A DNA stretch of 55,819 bases from an uncultured Rhodospirillaceae bacterium. GTDB lineage: Bacteria > Pseudomonadota > Alphaproteobacteria > UBA8366. The translations under genes were made by a program, and so were the position numbers. How positions within the stretch are numbered: position 1 is the stretch's first letter; each line of letters starts with the position of its first letter. The stretch lies in assembly GCA_913043025.1 (NCBI GenBank), contig CAJWLM010000016.1:1-55819 (forward strand). Reading direction: 5' to 3'. Below, piece by piece: positions 17,229 through 24,831 of the stretch. Under the pieces are notes generated by a model. It did no database searches. It saw only the letters and a list, made by a program, of their open reading frames with translations, and was not told the DNA's origin.

Positions 17229-18238
17229 AAAAACTATCAGGGTTTCTCTCTGAAAAGGCTCAAGCCGATTGTTGCCGCATAACGCAGTATAAGAAGATGA
17301 GCGGCGGGGCTATACAGGAAAATTATGCCCTTGATGTAATATTCGATGGTGGTCTTCTTAGTGGGGCGCATGAATTAGTCTTGCGAACAGATGCGCCTTC
17401 AGTTGTAGAAGTGAGCCATACCCGTGCTCAGGAATTCGAGCTTCTCAGAGAAGCTTATGAAGCGGGTGTTGTGGTGCCGGAACCTTTATGGGTCTGCCTG
17501 GATTCCTCTGTCTTCGAGCGTCATTTCTACATAATGCGCCGGGTTAAAGGAGTGGCTGAGGGGCACATTTTGGTCAAGGATGAAGCAGTTAAAACAAATG
17601 CGGAAGGGTTACTTGAGCACTTGGGGGGGCAGCTTGCCAAAATTCACTCAATTACACCAGGCAGCCATTCTTTTGGTTTCCTCGAAATTCCCGATCCGAC
17701 GCCAGCCACAGCTGGAGTTGAATTTTTCAGGGAGTGTCTAGATAGATTGCCTGGAGCCTACCCATCAATTGAATGGGGTTTGCGGTGGCTCGAATTAAAT
17801 GCGCCCGAACATGTAACATTGGTTCTAAATCATCGTGATTATCGTATTGGGAACTTAATGCTCGATAATGGAGTACTTACAGGTATTCTGGATTGGGAAT
17901 TTGCTGATTGGAGCGATTACCATGAAGATATTGGATGGTTTTGTGCGCGCTGTTGGCGCTTTGGAAAAATCAGCCTTGAGGCTGGTGGTATAGGATCGCG
18001 AGAAGCATTTTACCGTGGCTATAGTGAGGTAAGCGGGAGGAGTATTGATCCGGTCCAGACCTTTTATTGGGAGGTGTTTGCTCATATGCGTTGGGCTGTG
18101 ATTGCTATTCAACAAGGTGAACGGCATGTGTCTGGAGGTGAGCAGTCCTTGCATTTAGCGCTTACCGGACGAGTTTGCGCCGAGTTAGAGTGGGAGTTAC
18201 TTCGGATGACTGATCCTAAAAATAAACAAAGAGGTTAA
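17213..18238 (+). CDS. APH/ChoK-type phosphotransferase (LvaA-like acyl-CoA kinase)
   Basis: A 341-residue kinase of the aminoglycoside-phosphotransferase fold. The Brenner motif is NHRDYRIGNLML with His207, Asp209 and Asn214, followed by the metal-binding Asp227 in GILDWEFADW. These features and the neighbours fit the kinase half of ACAD10/11 and LvaA, which phosphorylate the 4-hydroxyl of a 4-hydroxyacyl-CoA. Start is TTG at 17213, inside the end of the dehydrogenase gene, so expression is probably coupled. It is followed one base later by the DUF6285 gene. Antibiotic resistance is an unlikely role given the operon. Confidence 0.9.
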   Translation: MALGLEKLSGFLSEKAQADCCRITQYKKMSGGAIQENYALDVIFDGGLLSGAHELVLRTDAPSVVEVSHTRAQEFELLREAYEAGVVVPEPLWVCLDSSVFERHFYIMRRVKGVAEGHILVKDEAVKTNAEGLLEHLGGQLAKIHSITPGSHSFGFLEIPDPTPATAGVEFFRECLDRLPGAYPSIEWGLRWLELNAPEHVTLVLNHRDYRIGNLMLDNGVLTGILDWEFADWSDYHEDIGWFCARCWRFGKISLEAGGIGSREAFYRGYSEVSGRSIDPVQTFYWEVFAHMRWAVIAIQQGERHVSGGEQSLHLALTGRVCAELEWELLRMTDPKNKQRG

Positions 18239-18239
18239 T

Positions 18240-18611
18240 GTGGAACAAGATAGTCCAACTGCTAAGGATTTACTGGAGACAGCAATATCTCTTTTACGCA
18301 ATCAGGTTCTCCCAAATACGCCAGCTGCACAAAAATTAAATCTGCTTATGATTTCGAACGCTATGGCCATTGCGGCCCGTGAATTTAGAGGATCGATTGA
18401 GCTTGAGGTGGCGGCTATGTCAGATTTAAAGAGGCTTTATCCTAATAAAATGCGCGATGATTTCGCTGAATTGAGTGCTAATCTTTCTACTGATATCCGA
18501 TTTGGCAAATTTGATGATAGTGATTCTGTCTACTCAGTGCTTTTAGATAATACTCGAAGGCGTCTTAAAATTAGTAATCCCCGGCATCTGAGATCGTCAG
18601 AAAGCAAGTAA
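18240..18611 (+). CDS. DUF6285 protein (LvaB-like kinase partner)
   Basis: A 123-residue mostly helical protein. It shows the family layout: TAKDLLETAISLLRNQVLPN at the start, AAQKLNLLMISNAMAIAAREF, and the closing RRRLKISNPRHL. It starts with GTG one base after the kinase stop. In Pseudomonas putida the small partner LvaB is needed with LvaA for kinase activity, and DUF6285 proteins usually sit next to APH-type kinases, so a kinase subunit role is likely. It is the last gene of the tight cluster; the next plus-strand gene starts about 145 bases on. Confidence 0.82.
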   Translation: MEQDSPTAKDLLETAISLLRNQVLPNTPAAQKLNLLMISNAMAIAAREFRGSIELEVAAMSDLKRLYPNKMRDDFAELSANLSTDIRFGKFDDSDSVYSVLLDNTRRRLKISNPRHLRSSESK

Positions 18612-18756
18612 AAAAATAATGCTCCTGTCTATTGGATGTTTTTTCTAGCCTAACCAATCATCCGCGACCAACAAAATTGATATCAAGTGTTGATCCTGTT
18701 TATCTAAATTATTTAATAGTGATGTTTTTTTTTGCCAAGGCGATGTGGGAGGAATC

Positions 18757-19701
18757 ATGGTCGAAAAAATGTCAAAGCAATTACGCAATCTTGTCGAGCA
18801 GCCAGGTATTCTAGTTAAGCCAGGTGCCTATAACGCACTGAGTGCCAAAATTATTGAAGCGGCGGGTTTTCAGTGTTGCGGCATTTCCGGGTATGCAGTC
18901 TCTGTGAGTCTTCTCGGAAAACCGGATGTTGGCCTTGTAACATTGAATGAGCTTTCAATGATCACCAATTACGTAACCAGTGCAGTCGATATCCCTGTTC
19001 TCGTAGATGTGGATACAGGATTTGGCAACGCAATAAATGTCATGCGGACAACTGAAGACTTCATTAAGGCTGGTGCAGCAGCTATTCATATGGAAGACCA
19101 AGTTGCACCAAAAAGGTGCGGTCATGTTGCTGGAAAAGAGGTGGTATCCATAGAAGAGGCGGTTGGTAAAGTCCGCGCTGCGGCGAAAGTTCGTAACGAG
19201 ATGGATCCGGATTTTCTACTGCTAGCGCGTACCGACGCGCGCGGCGTGGCCGGAGGGACATTAGATGACGTAATCACGCGGGCCAAGGCTTATGCGGAGG
19301 CCGGAGCGGACATGATTTTTCCTGAGGGTCTAGTGTCTGAAGAGGAAATTGAACGTGTGTGTAAGGAGGTTTCAGTGCCTATTCACTATAATCGCACTGG
19401 CGTTTCTCCGATGATCTCCAAGGAAAAACTCCAATCCTATGGCGTCAAAATGGTCAGTAATGCCACCGGTGCCCTGCGAACAACTGCCCGGGCTATCTGG
19501 GATTACATGCACGATTTTGCCGAAAGTGATGTGGATTATGTGAGTCAATTTTTGTCAGAAGGCAAAGATCACCCGACAGGAGACCTTCATGCATTTGTGG
19601 GGTTTTCTGATATTAAGGCATTAGAGAGCGAGTATCTTCCCTCCGAAGATGTGCTGAGAAAGTATGACGGGTCGTTAGGTTTTCAGCCTAAGCGTGATTA
19701 A
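18757..19701 (+). CDS. Isocitrate lyase / PEP mutase family carboxyvinyl-carboxyphosphonate-type lyase
   Basis: A 314-residue TIM-barrel enzyme. Metal-binding motifs are VDVDTGFGN (residues 83-91) and HMEDQ (111-115), and the catalytic loop is KRCGH at 119-123, as in isocitrate and 2-methylisocitrate lyases. ARTDARG follows. Candidate reactions are 2-methylisocitrate or dimethylmalate cleavage; the family also includes oxaloacetate decarboxylases. Start is ATG 18757 with GGGAGGA four bases upstream; an in-frame GTG at 18745 would place that site inside the gene. It follows the lva-like operon, and a methylisocitrate lyase would suit a pathway releasing propionyl-CoA. Its stop overlaps the convergent dioxygenase stop. 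Confidence 0.85.
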   Translation: MVEKMSKQLRNLVEQPGILVKPGAYNALSAKIIEAAGFQCCGISGYAVSVSLLGKPDVGLVTLNELSMITNYVTSAVDIPVLVDVDTGFGNAINVMRTTEDFIKAGAAAIHMEDQVAPKRCGHVAGKEVVSIEEAVGKVRAAAKVRNEMDPDFLLLARTDARGVAGGTLDDVITRAKAYAEAGADMIFPEGLVSEEEIERVCKEVSVPIHYNRTGVSPMISKEKLQSYGVKMVSNATGALRTTARAIWDYMHDFAESDVDYVSQFLSEGKDHPTGDLHAFVGFSDIKALESEYLPSEDVLRKYDGSLGFQPKRD

Positions 19702-20588
19702 AACGGTACGTCCCCTTTAATAAGCAGCTTGTGCACACGACGCCGATACCCGTGATAATCGTTCAGCGCAAAATGAAGGCAGCAGCGATTATCCCACATG
19801 GTAATAGTGCCGACCTCCCATTTTATTCTGCAAGTATGGTGAAGCTGGCCATTATGGATTTTCAAATAATCCAGAAGTGCGGCACTTTCATCTTTTGTCC
19901 AGCCAGCAATTCTCTCCGTATGGGAACCAACATATAAAACTTTTCGCCCCGTTTCCGGATGTGTTCGAATAATAGGATGTTCCGAAATGGTAACAGCGTC
20001 ACCTGGGTCGATTTGGGGTATAGTACCCACTCCGGCTTTTTGGCGTTCCATCCGAGTGAGGCCGGAAGGGTGATTCTTGCTATCGCCGTTATTTATGCCC
20101 TTCAACCCAGCTAGTGTTTCTTTCATGCCATCAGATAAAGTCTCATAACCGCGATAGGTGCTAGAGAATGAGGTATCTCCGCCATGAGGTGGCATTTCGT
20201 GGGCGTATAGCATTGTCATTTTGGCTGGCTCTGGCCTGTATTGCTGATCCGTGTGCCAGCGTCCGCCATTATTGAGGGTTTCATTCTCTGTTTTAAGAAT
20301 TTCCGTGATTTCCGGATGACCCTCGATAGACTTGTTGAACACATGTGGTTGCAATTCACCAAAGCGGCGGCCAAATTCTTTTTGTTGCTCTGGGGTTAGC
20401 TTTTGATCTCTGATTGCAAGAACCTGGTATTGTAGCCAGGCTGCGTAAAGGTCATCAAAAGTTTCGTCATCAAGATTATTAACATCTACACCAACGATTT
20501 CAGCGCCTAGCGCTCCTGCAATGGGATTTAGTTCGAACCGGTCGTAAGTCCGATCTTCAAAAGATACTTTTCCTGCCGCTTCTGTCAT
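19698..20588 (-). CDS. TauD/TfdA-family 2-oxoglutarate-dependent dioxygenase
   Basis: A 296-residue non-haem iron enzyme that couples 2-oxoglutarate decarboxylation to substrate hydroxylation. The iron ligands are His112 and Asp114 (WHTDQQY) and His272 (NRCCLHFALNDY); the arginines in YRRRVHKL bind 2-oxoglutarate. The N-terminal FELNPIAGALGAEIVGVDV is typical. GGAGGA precedes the start. The substrate is unknown: the family covers taurine, alkylsulfates, phenoxyacetates and other small acids. It is convergent with the lyase gene and apparently monocistronic. Confidence 0.9.
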   Translation of the reverse strand: MTEAAGKVSFEDRTYDRFELNPIAGALGAEIVGVDVNNLDDETFDDLYAAWLQYQVLAIRDQKLTPEQQKEFGRRFGELQPHVFNKSIEGHPEITEILKTENETLNNGGRWHTDQQYRPEPAKMTMLYAHEMPPHGGDTSFSSTYRGYETLSDGMKETLAGLKGINNGDSKNHPSGLTRMERQKAGVGTIPQIDPGDAVTISEHPIIRTHPETGRKVLYVGSHTERIAGWTKDESAALLDYLKIHNGQLHHTCRIKWEVGTITMWDNRCCLHFALNDYHGYRRRVHKLLIKGDVPF

Positions 20589-20716
20589 GTTTATCCTCCG
20601 CCAATAGATGCATTATTTTTAGCTAGAAAACTCACAACTCAAATCTCCGTTATATCTTAACATTAAAAGCTAAAATTTTTAATATAGGAGGAGCAAAGGT
20701 AATATCCCTGCTTTCT

Positions 20717-21772
20717 ATGGCAACTACGAAGGGACTGCGCTATTTAAAACGTATGGATGATAAACACCCCATAATACCAAGTCCAAAGGTTGGAGTTCTG
20801 ATTATTAACTTGGGAACCCCCGATAGCACAGGCTATTGGGATGTTAGACGTTATTTGAGCGAATTTCTGAGCGATCGACGGGTTATTGAGATGAGCCCGT
20901 TGCTTTGGCAACCCATTCTTCAGGGAATAATATTATCTATACGCCCGAGCAGAAGCGCAAAAGCCTATAAGAGAGTTTGGAACAACGCGGCCGATGAGTC
21001 CCCACTTCGTACTATTACCCGCGATCAGGCTGGACGCCTGTCATCCTTAATGGAGGAAGATAATTTAATTGTGGATTGGGCTATGCGTTACGGATCGCCA
21101 TCCATAGCTAAAAAACTTTCAGATTTTAGAGATGTGGGTTGTGATCGTATATTACTAGCGGCATTGTATCCCCAGTATAGCGCCACAACGTCGGCAACCG
21201 CTTATGATAAAGCTTTTGAGGCACTTAAAAAGATGCGTTGGCAACCCGCTATCCGTACTTTGCCTCCTTACCACGATGATCCAGCCTATATAAGTGCATT
21301 GAAGATATCGGTGGAAAAACACTTATCGGATTTAGAGTGGGAACCTGACGTAATTTTAACGTCTTTTCACGGACTTCCTGTGAAATATTTTCGGGCGGGA
21401 GACCCTTATCATTGTCATTCTGCAAAAACCTCAAGATTGCTTGGCGAAAGTCTTGGGATGAGCACTGACAAAATTAAGCTGACGTTTCAGTCTCGGTTTG
21501 GCCCTGCTGCATGGCTGGAACCTTACACAGATGAGGTGCTCGCTCAGCTCGCAAAAGAGGGAAAAAAAAATATTGTGGTTATAACGCCAGGATTTTCAGC
21601 GGATTGTCTTGAGACATTGGATGAAATTGAAAATGAAAGCCGCGCTCATTTTATTGGTGCCGGTGGTAAAAATTTTTCAGTTATTCCGTGTTTGAATGCA
21701 AGCGATGAAAGTATTGCTATGCTGGAAAAAATTATAAAACGCGAATTGGAAGGTTGGTACCTTTCGACCTGA
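20717..21772 (+). CDS. hemH: Ferrochelatase
   Basis: A 351-residue enzyme that inserts Fe2+ into protoporphyrin IX in the last step of haem synthesis. Family marks are GVLIINLGTPDS, the catalytic His218 in LTSFHGLP, QSRFGPAAWLEPYT and Glu299 in PGFSADCLETLDEI. The start is uncertain: ATG 20717 has no good ribosome site, AGGAGGAG lies 25 bases further up, and an internal Met13 (20753) would still leave the conserved core whole. It appears to be a single gene, with no other haem gene adjacent. Confidence 0.95.
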   Translation: MATTKGLRYLKRMDDKHPIIPSPKVGVLIINLGTPDSTGYWDVRRYLSEFLSDRRVIEMSPLLWQPILQGIILSIRPSRSAKAYKRVWNNAADESPLRTITRDQAGRLSSLMEEDNLIVDWAMRYGSPSIAKKLSDFRDVGCDRILLAALYPQYSATTSATAYDKAFEALKKMRWQPAIRTLPPYHDDPAYISALKISVEKHLSDLEWEPDVILTSFHGLPVKYFRAGDPYHCHSAKTSRLLGESLGMSTDKIKLTFQSRFGPAAWLEPYTDEVLAQLAKEGKKNIVVITPGFSADCLETLDEIENESRAHFIGAGGKNFSVIPCLNASDESIAMLEKIIKRELEGWYLST

Positions 21773-21840
21773 CTAGTGCTATTTAGTCTACGTGTCCGCC
21801 GTGCAGTGTTTTTAACCTATCCAAAAAATGTCCTTAAAAG

Positions 21841-22155
21841 TTAGGGCAGCTTTCGATGCGACTTTTCTGATTTCCTTTTCAATTTGCTTTTGCGTCGCAG
21901 CCAGTAGATGGTGAAACCTAACAGTAAACCCGGTAAATTCAAAAGTAGTCCAAACACCCAGTACGCCCGACGCTCTTTATCCAAGCACACCCTCTCAAAA
22001 CTCACTAAAAATGTGAGAACGATTACAATTAAAACCAATGTAGTGGATAAATCATTTGAGCCTTCTGCATAGATAGCAAAAGCACTGTATGTCCACACCA
22101 TTCCGAGTACAAACAGCACTATTCGCAGATTTAAACCTTTCTTGTAACGTTTCAT
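21841..22155 (-). CDS. Small membrane protein of unknown function
   Basis: A 104-residue protein with three predicted membrane segments (about residues 10-30, 37-53 and 66-86) and strongly basic ends, the C-terminal tail being rich in Lys and Arg. No family recognised. It lies between hemH (convergent) and the hydroxyacid dehydrogenase gene on the same strand, about 46 bases downstream, so it may be co-transcribed with it. Confidence 0.6.
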   Translation of the reverse strand: MKRYKKGLNLRIVLFVLGMVWTYSAFAIYAEGSNDLSTTLVLIVIVLTFLVSFERVCLDKERRAYWVFGLLLNLPGLLLGFTIYWLRRKSKLKRKSEKSHRKLP

Positions 22156-22201
22156 TCGCTTATTTCCCGCATCCGTTCCGAGTATTCGTTGATCCTAAAC
22201 C

Positions 22202-23188
22202 TTAGTCTTGAAGATCAGTATTAATTATGGCCAGAGGTTTCTCCCCGCGAGATACCCTTTGAATATTTTCATAGGCAAAAGCGATTCTTCTGTAGGAGGT
22301 GTCTATAGTTGTTCCTGCCATATGGGGCGTCACCACTACGTTATCGCGTTTGAATAATTTATTATCGTTTGGGGTTGGCTCTTCTTCAAAGACGTCCAAT
22401 CCGGCACCGGCAATTTGACCTGTATCGAGCGCGTTGATGAGATCTGCCTCTACCGTTACCGGCCCCCGTGCTGTGCTGATAAATATCGCTGAATTTTTCA
22501 TCTGCGAAAAAGTATCTTTATTCATCATGCCGCGTGTTGCATCGTTGAGCGGGGTATGAACGGTAATCACATCTGAAGTTTCAAGGAGTTCCTTAAGGTT
22601 CATCTGGCTCGCTTTATATTCGTCTTTCACGGACTGCGAAATCTCGAGCGGATCGAAGAACGCCACCGTTGCCAGAAATCCATTAGCAATGCGCGCTACC
22701 TGTTGACCGATATGACCAAAACCTACAATTCCTACTTGTTTGCTGCGCAGTTCGCGCATTTCTAGTCCGTAGCGGTGGCCGATCCATTCTCCGTTATGGA
22801 GACCATTATGGTGGACCGGTAATTTTTTGAAGACCGAAAGCATGAGCATGATAGCGTGTTCAGCAACCGTCGGCGCATTAGCGCCCCCATTATTACAAAT
22901 GGGTATTCCCGCTTTCGTAAAAGCAGGAATATCGAAACGGTCAAAACCTGCGCTTAACACCTGAAATATTTTCGCCTTTGCTGCAACGTCAAAGTCGTCG
23001 AAGCCTCTGCCATAACAAATAAGATGATCCGCATTGGCGATCAATGTCCTGCGTTCTTCATCGCTGTGTTCTTCTGGTGAAAACGTCAGTGTGTATCCGT
23101 TTGGCACAGTTTTTAACGCATGATCAACGATCTCTTGGGGTATATGCCCAACACGATAAAGAAAGACGATTTTTTCTTCATTGCTCAT
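22202..23188 (-). CDS. D-isomer-specific 2-hydroxyacid dehydrogenase
   Basis: A 328-residue NAD(P)-dependent oxidoreductase. The Rossmann motif VGIVGFGHIGQQVA is central. The catalytic Arg lies in STARGPVTVEADL, Glu in DVFEEEPTPNDN and His in VTPHMAGTT. It should interconvert a 2-keto acid and a D-2-hydroxy acid; the specific substrate cannot be read from sequence. ATG 23188 is chosen because GTGGAG lies six bases upstream; that site would be coding if the GTG at 23200 were used. Confidence 0.9.
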   Translation of the reverse strand: MSNEEKIVFLYRVGHIPQEIVDHALKTVPNGYTLTFSPEEHSDEERRTLIANADHLICYGRGFDDFDVAAKAKIFQVLSAGFDRFDIPAFTKAGIPICNNGGANAPTVAEHAIMLMLSVFKKLPVHHNGLHNGEWIGHRYGLEMRELRSKQVGIVGFGHIGQQVARIANGFLATVAFFDPLEISQSVKDEYKASQMNLKELLETSDVITVHTPLNDATRGMMNKDTFSQMKNSAIFISTARGPVTVEADLINALDTGQIAGAGLDVFEEEPTPNDNKLFKRDNVVVTPHMAGTTIDTSYRRIAFAYENIQRVSRGEKPLAIINTDLQD

Positions 23189-23331
23189 ATGAAACTCCAC
23201 GGATAAGAAAAAACTTAATATAACTTTAAACGTTCTTCGCTTTCTGAGCCAGCTTGTTAAATTACGCTGTCTTTTTAAAACCTGCCAAACGCGCTAAACG
23301 TTATGAGCTTTAATAAACGGGGATATTAAAG

Positions 23332-24270
23332 ATGGGCCTTAAAATCGGTTATCTCTTACCGACACGTGAAAATATCATGGAGGGGCGCCCTGCTGCTGCG
23401 CCAATACTCTCGCTTGCTGAAAAAGCGGAAAGTTTGGGTTACGATTCAATTTGGATAGGTGACTCCATCCTTGCACGGCCAAGGCATGATCCAATAACTT
23501 TAATGGCTGCAGTTGCCGCTCGGACGTCTGAAGTAAAGATTGGTACGGCTGTTTTAATACCGATGCTTCGGAACCCAGTTGTACTTGCACATCAAATCGC
23601 GACTGTTGATCAAATATCGGAAGGAAGGATTATCCTTGGAATGGGCATAGCCTCCGATGTGCCAAATATACGCGCAGAGTTTGAAGCATGCGGAGTTCCG
23701 TGGGAAAAAAGAGTAGGTCGGTTTTTAGAAGGCATTAGGCTTTGCAAAGCATTGTGGTCTGGTAAAGAAATTGATTGGGACGGTATTTGGAAGATACAGA
23801 AGGGTAATATTGGCCCCACACCGTATCAAAAGAATGGGCCGCCCATTTGGGGAGGAGGCGCAGTCCCAGGTGCTTTAAAGCGTGCTGCGCGAAATTTTGA
23901 TGGTTGGTTTCCCACCGGACCCGACGCCGAAGGCTATGGTAAGTTGTTGAGAGCTGTGCGGCGGCTTACTGCAGATGAGGGGCGCAATCCTGACGAAGTA
24001 ACCGCCGCCATATATCTGACAATCGCCATTGATAATAACCCCCGTGTAGCAAACGAACGTATCGATGAGTATTTGTACAGCTATTACCACGCGCGGCCGG
24101 ACATTCTTAAAAAGAGACAAGCATGTTTTGGCGGCACTGTAGAGGGAGCTGTTGATTGGCTGCAGGAGTATGTTGACCAAGGCGCACAGCATATTGTTCT
24201 CAGATTCGCTGGAGATCACGAAAATAACATTACCAAATTAGCCCAGGTTAAAGAGAAGCTTAACGTTTGA
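23332..24270 (+). CDS. LLM-class (luciferase-like) flavin-dependent oxidoreductase
   Basis: A 312-residue TIM-barrel flavoenzyme of the bacterial luciferase family. Typical segments are LAEKAESLGYDSIWIGDS, VKIGTAVLIPMLRNPVVLAHQIATVDQ (positions about 70-95) and the SEGRIILGMG motif. Whether it uses FMN or F420, and its substrate, cannot be told. It is the first gene of a coupled three-gene unit: its TGA shares one base with the ATG of the coiled-coil gene, which is followed by a cyclase. Confidence 0.88.
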   Translation: MGLKIGYLLPTRENIMEGRPAAAPILSLAEKAESLGYDSIWIGDSILARPRHDPITLMAAVAARTSEVKIGTAVLIPMLRNPVVLAHQIATVDQISEGRIILGMGIASDVPNIRAEFEACGVPWEKRVGRFLEGIRLCKALWSGKEIDWDGIWKIQKGNIGPTPYQKNGPPIWGGGAVPGALKRAARNFDGWFPTGPDAEGYGKLLRAVRRLTADEGRNPDEVTAAIYLTIAIDNNPRVANERIDEYLYSYYHARPDILKKRQACFGGTVEGAVDWLQEYVDQGAQHIVLRFAGDHENNITKLAQVKEKLNV

Positions 24271-24821
24271 TGGTCAATCCGCAAAAAAGTGTCAGTATAG
24301 AGGAGGCCCTTCGCAGGTCGCAGCTCGATAGTGAACGACTGCGTGAAACAATAAAAGTTCTACGTGAGGAATTGGAAATTCTACAACATGATAATGAACG
24401 TAATATTCAAAAAATCTTTGCTAAAAACGCTGATGAGATACGACAGCTAAAAGATACCATAGTCTGCTTACGCGATAGTCTAGAAAACATTCAATTTGAA
24501 AAGGATGCCGAAGCGCAAGCGTCCGTCCAGGTTTTTTCCGATGAAATCAGACAGTTGCGAAAAACAGTTTCAACCCTGCGTGATGAACTCGAGAGCTTTG
24601 GCTACGAAAAAGACACAGCAGTTCAAAACACTCTTCGTAGCTCCTCGGACGAAATCCGGCAATTAAAAAAAACGGTTTCAACACTTCGCGATGCGCTCGA
24701 AAGTCAAAGATATGAATATGAGGCAAAAATACAAAAAATAGCGGTCGAAACGGTCGATGAGAAAAACCAACTAAAGAAAACTATTTCATCACTACGAGAT
24801 AAACTCGAAAAGAAATCCTGA
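24270..24821 (+). CDS. Repetitive coiled-coil protein upstream of a cyclase
   Basis: A 183-residue soluble, highly charged protein that is almost entirely predicted coiled coil. After about 18 residues it consists of four 36-residue repeats (residues 19-54, 55-90, 91-126, 127-162) and a partial fifth (163-183). The repeat core is DEIRQLKKTVSTLRDALES. A 36-residue period is not a multiple of seven, so the coil needs stutters, for example two heptads plus two 11-residue units. The ATG shares its A with the TGA of the LLM gene. AGGAGG for the next gene overlaps its end. No signal or membrane segment. A scaffold or regulator of the following adenylate cyclase is a reasonable but unproven guess. 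Confidence 0.8.
   Translation: MVNPQKSVSIEEALRRSQLDSERLRETIKVLREELEILQHDNERNIQKIFAKNADEIRQLKDTIVCLRDSLENIQFEKDAEAQASVQVFSDEIRQLRKTVSTLRDELESFGYEKDTAVQNTLRSSSDEIRQLKKTVSTLRDALESQRYEYEAKIQKIAVETVDEKNQLKKTISSLRDKLEKKS
24324..24821 (+). repeat. 108-bp coding tandem repeat (4 full units and a partial fifth)
   Basis: Units begin at 24324, 24432, 24540, 24648 and 24756. Units 3 and 4 are most alike, sharing the encoded core TVSTLRD. The first unit is most diverged, so the array grew by internal duplication followed by drift. It is a protein repeat, not a CRISPR array. Confidence 0.85.
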
Positions 24822-24831
24822 GGAGGCAAGA

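Noticed and set aside
17213-18238. Aminoglycoside resistance kinase
   Set aside because: The fold is the same, but the operon with DUF6285 and an ACAD11-like dehydrogenase points to acyl-CoA phosphorylation.
24324-24821. CRISPR-like or satellite repeat
   Set aside because: The 108-bp period is in frame, the units diverge as protein repeats, and there are no identical short repeats with unique spacers.
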